Below are positions 1 through 5,692 of a stretch of DNA of 11,426 nucleotides, one piece after another. Position 1 is the first letter of the stretch; each line of letters opens with the position of its first letter. Position numbers and translations under genes: made by a program. Location: contig JBOHAD010000073.1 of the NCBI GenBank assembly GCA_050697555.1, positions 1-11,426 of the forward strand, written 5' to 3'. This stretch comes from DASQWP01 sp050697555 (GTDB lineage: Bacteria > Actinomycetota > Thermoleophilia > Gaiellales > Gaiellaceae). The notes beneath the pieces were generated by a model that was not told where the DNA came from, ran no database searches, and worked only from the letters and a program-made list of their open reading frames with translations.

Positions 1-1500
1 GAAGCCGTGGTCGGTCACCTGGCCGCCGCCCTCCGCGTAGAACGGCGACTCGCGCAGCTTGCAGAGGAAGAGGCCCTCCTCGAGCGGCTCGAGCGCCCCG
101 ATCTGCGTCAGCGCCTCGATCTTCTCGTAGCCGACGAACTCGGTCGGGAAGCCCGCCTCCCGGGCGAACTCCGCCGCCCGGGCGGCGCCTCGACCCGCGC
201 CTGCGCGCGAGATCTCACGGTGCTCCGCCATCAACCGCGTGAACTCCTCCTCGTCGACCTGAAGGCCGCGCTCACGCGCCAGCTCCTTGGTCAGCTCGAC
301 GGGGAAGCCGTAAGTCGCAGTCAGGGTGAAGGCGTCCCCGCCGGAGACGTCGCCCTTGGCCGCCACGTCCTCGAAGAGCCGCATCCCCCGCGCCAGCGTC
401 TCGGAGAAGCGCTCCTCCTCGGCGCGGACGACATCCTGGATGTGCCGCCGGTTCCCCGGGAGCTCCGGGTACCAGGCGCCCATCTGGTCGACGACGATGT
501 CGCTCAGCCGCCAGAGGTCGTCGAGGCCGATCGCCCGCGCGTGCTGCACGGCGCGGCGGATGATTCGCCGCAGCACGTAGCCGCGGCCCTCGTTCGAGGG
601 CAAGACGCCGTCGCCGACGAGCACGGTCATGCCGCGCCCGTGGTCGGCGAGCACGCGGTGAGCCTTCGTCGCCCGCTCGTCGGCGTTCCAGGCGACACCG
701 CTCTCGGCCTCGATCCACTGCATGATCGCCTGGTACCCGTCGGTCTCGTAGACCGAGCGGACGTCCTGCACGACGGCGGCCGTACGCTCGAGGCCCAGCC
801 CCGTGTCGACGTTCTGCTGCGGGAGAGGCGTCAGCGTCCCGTCGGGACGGAGCTCGTACTCCATGAAGACGAGGTTCCAGAACTCGAGGAAGCGGTCGCA
901 GCGGGGGCAGGCCGGCGCACAGCCCGGCTCGCCGCAGCCGTATTCCTCTCCGTAGTCGAAGTAGATCTCGGAGTCGGGACCGCACGGGCCCGGGCCCCCG
1001 ACCGACCAGAAGTTCTCCGAGCTCGGCAGCCGGACGATGCGCTCGCGCGGCATCCCGATCCGCTCCCAGAGCTCGATCGCAGTCTCGTCCTCGCCGAGCC
1101 CGAGATCGGGATCGCCGGCGTGGACGGTGACCCAGATCCGTTCCCAGTCGAGCTTCAGCTGCTCGCGGACGAACTCGGTCGCGTACTCGATCGCGCCGTC
1201 CTTGAAGTACCGGCCGAACGAGAAGTTGCCGAGCATCTCGAAGAACGTCAGGTGGTGGCCGTCCAGGCCGACCTCGTCGATGTCCGGCGTCCGGAAGCAC
1301 TTCTGCGCGGTCGTCGTCAGCGGCGCCGGGGGCTCCTCGAGGCCGAGGAAGAACGGCATCTGCGGCTGCATGCCGGCGCTGGTCAGGAGCGTCGAGCGGT
1401 CGTCGGCACGCGGGACGAGCGACCAGGAGGGCAAGCGCTTGTGGCCCTTCGACTCGAAGTAGGCGAGGAAGCCCTCGCGGAGCTCGGCCGTCGTGCGCAT
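1..1500 (-). CDS. alaS: Alanyl-tRNA synthetase, N-terminal 500 residues (3' end beyond the window)
   Basis: This cytoplasmic class II synthetase charges tRNA-Ala with alanine. The frame is open from the ATG at 1500 to the left edge, so residues 1-500 are present out of a usual 870-900. The N-terminus carries the typical AlaRS start (LPSWSLVPR) and the segment around GGPGPCGPDSEIYFDYG. Next come NVDTGLGLER and the helical tRNA-recognition region with DGVLPSNEGRGYVLRR. The window ends just after FYAEGGGQVTDHG at residues 487-499, which opens the editing domain. The editing HxxxH motif and the C-Ala domain would lie outside. The ATG is 10 bases after the VOC stop and has no clear Shine-Dalgarno. 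A TAGAAT box lies 7 bases upstream, which suggests a leaderless transcript in addition to read-through. Identification is certain; the promoter is inference. Confidence 0.97.
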   Translation of the reverse strand, partial: MRTTAELREGFLAYFESKGHKRLPSWSLVPRADDRSTLLTSAGMQPQMPFFLGLEEPPAPLTTTAQKCFRTPDIDEVGLDGHHLTFFEMLGNFSFGRYFKDGAIEYATEFVREQLKLDWERIWVTVHAGDPDLGLGEDETAIELWERIGMPRERIVRLPSSENFWSVGGPGPCGPDSEIYFDYGEEYGCGEPGCAPACPRCDRFLEFWNLVFMEYELRPDGTLTPLPQQNVDTGLGLERTAAVVQDVRSVYETDGYQAIMQWIEAESGVAWNADERATKAHRVLADHGRGMTVLVGDGVLPSNEGRGYVLRRIIRRAVQHARAIGLDDLWRLSDIVVDQMGAWYPELPGNRRHIQDVVRAEEERFSETLARGMRLFEDVAAKGDVSGGDAFTLTATYGFPVELTKELARERGLQVDEEEFTRLMAEHREISRAGAGRGAARAAEFAREAGFPTEFVGYEKIEALTQIGALEPLEEGLFLCKLRESPFYAEGGGQVTDHGF

Positions 1501-1507
1501 GAGACCG

Positions 1508-1513
1508 ATTCTA
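1508..1513 (-). promoter_or_regulatory. Possible -10 box (TAGAAT) for leaderless alaS transcription
   Basis: On the minus strand TAGAAT ends 7 bases before the alaS ATG, the geometry of leaderless actinobacterial promoters (TANNNT about 7 bases before the start). The first three bases are also the TAG stop of the VOC gene. No -35 hexamer is evident. No Shine-Dalgarno sequence is visible before alaS, which fits a leaderless message. Confidence 0.45.
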
Positions 1514-1945
1514 GGCTTCGGCGGGCCAGATCAGGCCGCCGCGCTCGTCGAAGGCGGCGCCGGGCAGCCAGGCGACCTCCCAGACGTTGCCCTCCGGGTC
1601 GGCGAAGTAGCCGGAGCGCCCGCCCCACTCGCGGGCGACCGGCTCGGCGAGGATCGTCGCGCCGGCCCGGCGTGCGGCCTCGATCGCCTCGTCCACGAGC
1701 TCCTCGCGCTCGACGCTGACCGCGAGCGTGACGCCGTTGAACCTCGCCCCCGCGGGAACCGGCAGGTTCGCCTCGTGCGCGAGGAGCTCCAGCGTGTAGA
1801 GCGTGAGCACGGCACCGCCCGTCTCGAAGCGGGCGAAGTCCTCATCGGTCGTGTGCGAGCGCCAGCCGAGCGCCTCGTAGAACGCGCGAACGGCCGGGAG
1901 GTTGCGGACTCCGAGCGTGACGACGCTGACGCGCGGCTCGACCAT
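1511..1945 (-). CDS. VOC (glyoxalase/bleomycin-resistance/dioxygenase) family protein, 144 aa
   Basis: A small cytoplasmic protein with two beta-alpha-beta-beta-beta modules of the vicinal oxygen chelate fold. The first module contains VTLGVRNLPAVRAFYEALGW (residues 9-28) and the second ends in GYFADPEGNVWEVAW. This matches the large group of actinobacterial VOC proteins with an FxDPxGNxWEVAW ending. The Glu of WEVA is present. The His expected near the start of each module is not: the first strand reads SVVTLGV and the second NGVTLAV. The substrate therefore cannot be told, and classical glyoxalase I activity is unlikely. It starts at an ATG 6 bases after the sigma factor stop, without a recognisable Shine-Dalgarno, so translation is probably coupled to the upstream cistron. 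The family is sure; the function is unknown. Confidence 0.9.
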   Translation of the reverse strand: MVEPRVSVVTLGVRNLPAVRAFYEALGWRSHTTDEDFARFETGGAVLTLYTLELLAHEANLPVPAGARFNGVTLAVSVEREELVDEAIEAARRAGATILAEPVAREWGGRSGYFADPEGNVWEVAWLPGAAFDERGGLIWPAEA

Positions 1946-1951
1946 GCCGGC

Positions 1952-2728
1952 TCAGGAGGCGCGGCGCTTCGCCGGCTCCTCGGTCGCGATCTCCTGGCGG
2001 AGCTTCTCGAGCGAGCGGCGGATGAGGCGGGAGACGTGCATCTGGGAGATCCCCACCTGCTGGGCGATCTGCGACTGCGTCAGCCCCTCGAAGAAGCGCA
2101 GGTGGAGGATCCTCCGCTCCCGTTCGTCGAGGGCCGCGAGTCCGGGCGCGAGCACGGCGCGGTCCTCGCTCACCTCGTACTCGTGCTCGAGCTCGCCGAG
2201 CGACTCGAGCGGGTCGAGGTCGGAGCTGTCGTCTCCCCCGGCGGAGGGTGCGGAGAGGGACAGCGTCGCGTACGCCTGCCCCGACTCGAGCGCCTCGAGC
2301 ACCTCCTCCTCCTCGACGTCGGCAGCCTTGGCGAGCTCGGCGATCGAGGGGGAGCGCTCGAGCTGCACCGTGAGCTCCTCGAGCAGATGGGAGAGGCGCA
2401 CGTTCAGCTCCTGGAGGCCGCGCGGGACGCGTACGGACCAGCCCTTGTCGCGGAAGTGGCGCTTGATCTCGCCGATGATGTTCGGCGTCGCGTAGGTGGT
2501 CAGCTCGACGCCGCGGCCGATGTCGAAGCGGTCGATCGCCTTGATGAGCCCGATGCAGCCGACCTGGACGAGGTCCTCGTGCTGCTCCCCGCGATAGGAA
2601 TAGCGACGCGCGAGCGAGCGCACGAGCGGGAGGTACTGCTCGATCAGGCGCTCGCGCGCCTCGAGATCACCGCCCTCGTGATAGCGGCGGAGCAGGTCGC
2701 GGTCGGCTTTCTCCGGAGGGACGCTCAT
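1952..2728 (-). CDS. RNA polymerase sigma factor, SigB/SigF/SigG type (group 3), 258 aa
   Basis: A promoter-recognition subunit of RNA polymerase. Region 2 spans about residues 28-105 and includes EDLVQVGCIGLIKAIDRF, the TYATPNIIGEIKRHFRDK segment and VRVPRGLQEL, all hallmarks of the SigB/SigF/SigG group. Region 3 (about 107-160) contains RSPSIAELAKAADV. Region 4 (about 195-245) contains LDERERRILHLRFFEGLTQSQIA and the helix-turn-helix VGISQMHVSRL. Length is normal for the group. The ATG overlaps the TGA of the upstream RsbW-like gene by 4 bases, so the two are translationally coupled. In this family the adjacent gene usually encodes the anti-sigma factor, which holds the sigma factor inactive until a partner switch. 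The regulon (stress or development) cannot be inferred from the sequence. Confidence 0.95.
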   Translation of the reverse strand: MSVPPEKADRDLLRRYHEGGDLEARERLIEQYLPLVRSLARRYSYRGEQHEDLVQVGCIGLIKAIDRFDIGRGVELTTYATPNIIGEIKRHFRDKGWSVRVPRGLQELNVRLSHLLEELTVQLERSPSIAELAKAADVEEEEVLEALESGQAYATLSLSAPSAGGDDSSDLDPLESLGELEHEYEVSEDRAVLAPGLAALDERERRILHLRFFEGLTQSQIAQQVGISQMHVSRLIRRSLEKLRQEIATEEPAKRRAS

Positions 2729-3123
2729 CGCCTGGTGGGATGCTTGATGGGCACGCGCTTGTCGAGAGTGAGCCAGTCGCCGCCCTCGCCGGGCTCCACC
2801 TCGACGCTCTCGACGAGCGTCGAGAACAAACGCCGCAGCGAGATCTTCTCCTCGTCCTCGGACTCGAGATCGGAGCGCAGCCGGGGCTCCAAGGGACCGA
2901 TCACCATACCGACCGACTCCGGCTTGACGGAGAGGCGCACAGTCACGTGCGGGCCGGTGACGTAGCTGTCGTGCTCGAGGACGCTGGCCAGGGCGAGCTG
3001 GAGGTCCTCCAGGTGCTCGTACGAGAGGTCGAGCCTGGCTGCCAGGCCGCCGACGACGAGCCGCGCGACGCCGTGAAAGCGCTTCTCGGGCGGGATGGAG
3101 AGCGTGATCGCGTGATCGCTCAC
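2725..3123 (-). CDS. RsbW-like (HATPase_c_2 fold) putative anti-sigma factor with degenerate ATP site, 132 aa
   Basis: Probably the binding partner and regulator of the sigma factor encoded next. The N-terminal part (ITLSIPPEKRFHGVARLVVGGLA, then LSYEHLEDLQLAL at residues 33-45) follows RsbW/SpoIIAB closely. The N-box that should follow is absent: the invariant Glu and Asn of the SEAxTNAxxH pattern are replaced by ASVLEHD (residues 46-52). The DxGxG ADP-binding box is also missing, replaced by VIGPLEP. The C-terminal SLRRLFSTLVESVEVE and WLTLDKRV segments keep the fold's last helix and strand. It starts with GTG overlapping the upstream TGA and ends overlapping the sigma ATG. By sequence it is unlikely to phosphorylate an anti-anti-sigma factor. 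It may still bind sigma, or may act as a chaperone or sensor. Confidence 0.78.
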   Translation of the reverse strand: MSDHAITLSIPPEKRFHGVARLVVGGLAARLDLSYEHLEDLQLALASVLEHDSYVTGPHVTVRLSVKPESVGMVIGPLEPRLRSDLESEDEEKISLRRLFSTLVESVEVEPGEGGDWLTLDKRVPIKHPTRR

Positions 3124-3581
3124 GGCTCGTTCCGGCGGAGCTCGTCCTCGATCTCGCCCTCGCGGCGCGCCGCGGCCTCCCTGCCGGCCCGGTAGGCGCC
3201 GCGGACGTCCTTGCGCGCCCGCAGCGAAGCCGCCCCGTGCGCGATCCCCTCGACGAGCCCGGAGATCTTCTGCACCGGCCGCGTCAGCGCGAAGGTGACC
3301 GCCCGCAGCGCGGTGTCGACGCTGTCGGCGGCGTCGACGGCGCTGTCGGTCACGCGATCCACCTTGTCGAGCTGCGCGTTCACGCGCTCCATCGTTCCCG
3401 CGGCGTGGTTGATCACCGGGAGCACTTCCCTCTCCAACCCTTGGATGAACGACGTAAGGCGCCCCACGGTTGCGCCCAGACGGAAAAGGACGTAGGCGAG
3501 CGCAACCGCGAGGAGGACGAAGAAGACGCTGAGTGCGATCCAGAGGACGTCGATCGCTGTGAACTCCGCCAGGAGCATCAC
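3120..3581 (-). CDS. DUF948-like single-pass membrane protein, 152-153 aa
   Basis: One N-terminal transmembrane helix (residues 11-34, DVLWIALSVFFVLLAVALAYVLFR) is followed by a cytoplasmic helical stretch with regular hydrophobic spacing (about 40-115) and a charged tail rich in Arg, Glu and Ala. This is the layout of the DUF948 family, whose function is unknown. DUF948 genes commonly lie near alaS in actinobacteria. The start is either the GTG at 3581 or the ATG directly after it at 3578. AGGA on the minus strand lies 8 bases before the ATG and only 5 before the GTG, which favours the ATG. Its stop overlaps the start of the RsbW-like gene, so it leads a three-gene coupled unit ending in the sigma factor. 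A role in membrane signalling to that pair is possible but unproven. Confidence 0.8.
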   Translation of the reverse strand: MMLLAEFTAIDVLWIALSVFFVLLAVALAYVLFRLGATVGRLTSFIQGLEREVLPVINHAAGTMERVNAQLDKVDRVTDSAVDAADSVDTALRAVTFALTRPVQKISGLVEGIAHGAASLRARKDVRGAYRAGREAAARREGEIEDELRRNEP

Positions 3582-3584
3582 GGC

Positions 3585-3590
3585 ATCCTA
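3585..3590 (-). promoter_or_regulatory. Possible -10 box (TAGGAT) for the DUF948/RsbW-like/sigma unit
   Basis: TAGGAT on the minus strand lies 6 bases before the ATG at 3578 (3 before the alternative GTG). Its TAG is the stop codon of mnmA. The same bases contain AGGA, which could instead serve as a Shine-Dalgarno. The sequence alone does not separate leaderless transcription from a ribosome binding site, and both may apply. Confidence 0.35.
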
Positions 3591-4895
3591 GTCCGCCGAA
3601 GAGATGAGCCCAGCGCCGACGACTGCGTTGTCTTCGTAGAGAACGGCGGCCTGGCCCGCGGCGACACCGTAGGCCGGGTCGTCGAGCGTGAGCCGAAAGC
3701 CGCGGCCGGCGGCTTCCACGTGGGCGGGCGCGGCCGGCGAGCGGTAGCGGAGCTTCGCCTCGACGCGCTCTACGGGAACGAACAGGCGGCCGGGCGAAGC
3801 GCTGACGCTCGTGCGCTCGAGCGACGCGCGCGGGCCGACCACGACGGCGTTCGCGGCCCTGTCGGTGCGGACCGCGTAGAGCGGCGTCTCGGCGGCGACG
3901 CCGATGCCCTTGCGCTGACCGGGCGTGAAGCGCCAGAAGCCCGCGTGGCGGCCGAGCTCGCGTCCGCCCTCGTCGAGGATCGGACCCTCACTCACAGGGA
4001 GGCCGTGCCGGACGAGGAACTCCCGGTAGTCGTCGCCGGCGAGGAAGCATGCCTCCTGGCTCTCGGGACGCTCGGCCGCCGCGAGACCGGCCGCGCGCGC
4101 CTCGGCGCGAGTCTCGTCCTTGCCCTGCTCGCCCAGCGGGAACCAGAGGCGCGGGAGCAGGCGCGGATCGAGCCGGGCCAGCATGTAGGACTGGTCCTTC
4201 GCCGCGTCGGCGCCTCGCGCGAGCAACAGGCGGCCCCGGTGTTCGGCCAGGCGGGCGTAGTGGCCGGTGACGAGCTTGCGGGCGCCGACGCGCCGCGCGA
4301 AGGCGAGAAGCGCGGCGAAGCGGAAGCTCCCGTTGCAGCGGATGCACGGGTTCGGGGTCTCGCCGCGTGCGTAGCCGGAGACGAAGGGCGCGACGACCGC
4401 CTTCCGAAAGTCGGAGCGCAGGTCGAGCGTCACGTGCGGGAGCCCGAGAGCATGGCACGTCTCGCGCGCCGCCATCACGGACGCGGGCGAGCAGCAGACG
4501 CGCTCGCCGCCCCGGCCCGCCGGGTCGGTCCAGAGGCGGAGCGTCACTCCGATCGGCTCGCGGCCCGCGTCGCGCGCCCGCTGGAGAGCGACGGCACTGT
4601 CGACGCCACCGCTCATGGCGACGGCGACACGGCCCTCGTCAGGCGCGGCCGAGACCGTGGGGCCGAGCGCCTCAGCGAGAGCGTCGCCGGCGAGCCTTCC
4701 CCCGGGGACGGCGGCGGCCTCGAGGGTCGTGAGCCCGCGAACGTCCCGGCACAGCTCGGTCATCCCGGGCCCCTCGCCGCGAGCCGCCACGATGCGACCT
4801 CCCTGGACGGTCAGCCCGATCCAGGCGAGGTCGCCGCACTCGGCGGCGTTCCCGATGAGCTCTCGCGCGTCCATGAGCAAGAAGAAGTGCTCCAC
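3588..4895 (-). CDS. mnmA: tRNA 2-thiouridine(34) synthase with an N-terminal IscU/NifU-like domain, 435 aa
   Basis: MnmA activates U34 of Lys, Glu and Gln tRNAs with ATP and replaces O2 by sulfur. Residues 90-435 are a full MnmA: PP-loop SGGVDS at 95-100, catalytic Cys187 in TPNPCIRCN, GHYAR at 211-215, KDQSYMLARL at 233-242 and persulfide Cys283 in ESQEACFL. A C-terminal barrel follows, with FTPGQRKGIGV. Residues 1-78 are not part of ordinary MnmA. They resemble the IscU/NifU scaffold fold, with CGD at 20-22, a GGRIVAAR strand and an RGLTTLEA helix start, matching the CGD, RIxDAR and KGxTLxEA elements of IscU. The other two IscU cluster cysteines appear lost. The GTG start at 4895 keeps VEHF, which resembles NifU N-termini. 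An ATG at 4874 is the alternative. The stop lies just before the DUF948 gene. Confidence 0.95.
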   Translation of the reverse strand: MEHFFLLMDARELIGNAAECGDLAWIGLTVQGGRIVAARGEGPGMTELCRDVRGLTTLEAAAVPGGRLAGDALAEALGPTVSAAPDEGRVAVAMSGGVDSAVALQRARDAGREPIGVTLRLWTDPAGRGGERVCCSPASVMAARETCHALGLPHVTLDLRSDFRKAVVAPFVSGYARGETPNPCIRCNGSFRFAALLAFARRVGARKLVTGHYARLAEHRGRLLLARGADAAKDQSYMLARLDPRLLPRLWFPLGEQGKDETRAEARAAGLAAAERPESQEACFLAGDDYREFLVRHGLPVSEGPILDEGGRELGRHAGFWRFTPGQRKGIGVAAETPLYAVRTDRAANAVVVGPRASLERTSVSASPGRLFVPVERVEAKLRYRSPAAPAHVEAAGRGFRLTLDDPAYGVAAGQAAVLYEDNAVVGAGLISSAD

Positions 4896-4923
4896 CCCGC
4901 CGATGAAGCCCCGTGCGTGAGGA

Positions 4924-4940
4924 ACCTGGACAAACCAGGT
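4924..4940 (-). promoter_or_regulatory. Hairpin in the presumed mnmA leader
   Basis: A perfect 6-base-pair stem (ACCTGG / CCAGGT) with a 5-base loop begins 28 bases before the mnmA GTG. On the minus strand it reads ACCTGG TTTGT CCAGGT. No U-run follows, so it is not a classical intrinsic terminator. It could be a leader structure affecting mnmA expression, or chance. Confidence 0.35.
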
Positions 4941-4991
4941 GGGTGCCCTGCCGGCCGACGCCCCTGGCGGCGCCCGAACGCGGGCTCCCTC

Positions 4992-5059
4992 TCAGTAGGT
5001 GTTGGTTCTACATATGCGCACGGCGCCACGCACGGAGTCGAGCACCACGACCCACTCTA
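4992..5059 (-). promoter_or_regulatory. Possible mnmA promoter box (TAGAGT) with a short leaderless leader ORF
   Basis: TAGAGT occupies 5054-5059 on the minus strand. GTG codons follow at spacings of 5 and 8 bases, the second starting a 17-codon frame (VLDSVRGAVRICRTNTY) that stops at 4992. The spacing resembles the other TAGRNT boxes in this window. If real, mnmA would have a leader peptide and about 96 bases of downstream leader RNA. The short ORF is in the mnmA frame, separated by its TGA. No -35 element is visible. Speculative. Confidence 0.22.
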
Positions 5060-5148
5060 GCGCACTAACCTGGCCGTCCCCGTGGACGAGGGACTTCAGC
5101 GCGACCGCGTCGCCTCCGGACTCGAGCCACCCCCGAAGCCCGAACCGC

Positions 5149-5181
5149 GGAAGCTTGTGATTCACAGGCACAAGCGCTTCC
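5149..5181 (-). repeat. Imperfect inverted repeat (11-bp stem) downstream of the double-psi barrel gene
   Basis: GGAAGC-TTGTG pairs with CACAA-GC-GCTTCC around a 9-base loop, giving 11 pairs with a 2-base bulge. It lies 95 bases past the stop of the 5276-5692 gene and before mnmA. There is no T-run after it on the minus strand, so at most it would be a non-canonical terminator or an RNA stability element. Confidence 0.4.
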
Positions 5182-5275
5182 AGGGGGCGCGGCGGCTTCC
5201 GTGGCCCGCAGCGAGCGGACCCGAACTTCGTGCGCGAGGAACACAAGCGTCGGCTTGGGCTTTCGGCCTCGCCTC

Positions 5276-5692
5276 CTACTCGGCGAAGCGCCAGCGGATC
5301 GTCCCCGCGCCCGTCACGCCGAGCTGCTGGGCGAGGGCCGGCGTCAGCTCGAAGGCGACCCCTTCGCCCACGCCCCCCTGCTCGACCACCGGCGCGCGCA
5401 CCTCACGGCCGTTCGCCGAAAGCACGAGCTCGACGCTGCACGGGAGGACGGGGTGCGCCACCCCAACGGTCTCCGCCGCCAGGGTCACGCCGCACGCCGT
5501 CGCCTGGCCGATCCGCTCGGTGCCGAGGACGGAGACGTTCGCTTCCTCCCACTCGGCCCGTGACGCGGGAGGCGGTTCCTGCGTCGGCTGAGCCGGCCCG
5601 TCGCCCGCTCCTCCGATCGCGACGACTCCGAGAGCGGCAAGAAGGGCGACGCCGGCGAGCGCCGCCTGCCGTTGCAGCAGCGCCGCCTTCAT
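5276..5692 (-). CDS. Small anchored or exported protein with an RlpA-like double-psi beta-barrel, 138 aa
   Basis: Residues 9-30 form a hydrophobic signal or anchor segment after a short basic start. A Pro/Glu-rich linker (31-50) and one extracytoplasmic domain follow. That domain follows the RlpA double-psi barrel in order: TACG at 65-68, GVAHPVLPC at 77-85, NGREVRAPVVEQGG at 94-107 and FELTPALAQQLGV at 114-126. Cys67 and Cys85 could form the disulfide seen in some members. The VxDRGP motif of RlpA, with its Asp, is replaced by VVEQGG, so lytic transglycosylase activity is doubtful and the domain may only bind glycan. The ATG overlaps the stop of the upstream membrane protein gene by 4 bases, so the two are coupled. 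No lipobox is seen. The domain call is fairly good; the function is inferred. Confidence 0.7.
   Translation of the reverse strand: MKAALLQRQAALAGVALLAALGVVAIGGAGDGPAQPTQEPPPASRAEWEEANVSVLGTERIGQATACGVTLAAETVGVAHPVLPCSVELVLSANGREVRAPVVEQGGVGEGVAFELTPALAQQLGVTGAGTIRWRFAE

Larger units (their letters stand above)
4896..5275. other. Gap of about 380 bases without a convincing gene, upstream of mnmA
   Basis: This stretch lies between the stop of the double-psi barrel gene and the mnmA start. The minus strand has an 84-codon open frame (5246 to 4992, TTG start) in the same frame as mnmA. It has no ribosome binding site at a sensible distance and resembles no family I recognise. The gap holds two hairpins (5149-5181 and 4924-4940), a TAGAGT box at 5054-5059 and a small AT-richer patch near 4995-5015. 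It most likely contains the mnmA promoter and a leader of roughly 100 to 150 bases. I found no tRNA T-arm, tmRNA, SRP RNA or RNase P RNA signature on either strand. Confidence 0.6.

Noticed and set aside
7..5060. Long plus-strand frames at 7-1719, 1493-2965 and 3237-5060
   Set aside because: They are antisense to alaS, VOC/sigma and mnmA. They lack ribosome sites and recognisable domains, and their composition is that of shadow frames.
5100..5160. A T-arm-like GGCTCGAGTCC on the minus strand, as part of a tRNA
   Set aside because: Neither the 5-bp T stem nor an acceptor, D or anticodon arm can be built around it.
4992..5246. An 84-codon minus-strand frame as a real gene, possibly an intein or Hint-like remnant (NHKLPRFGLRGW)
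   Set aside because: It has a TTG start with no ribosome site at a sensible distance, no match I can defend, and no intein C-terminal His-Asn. Open frames of this length are common by chance at this GC content.
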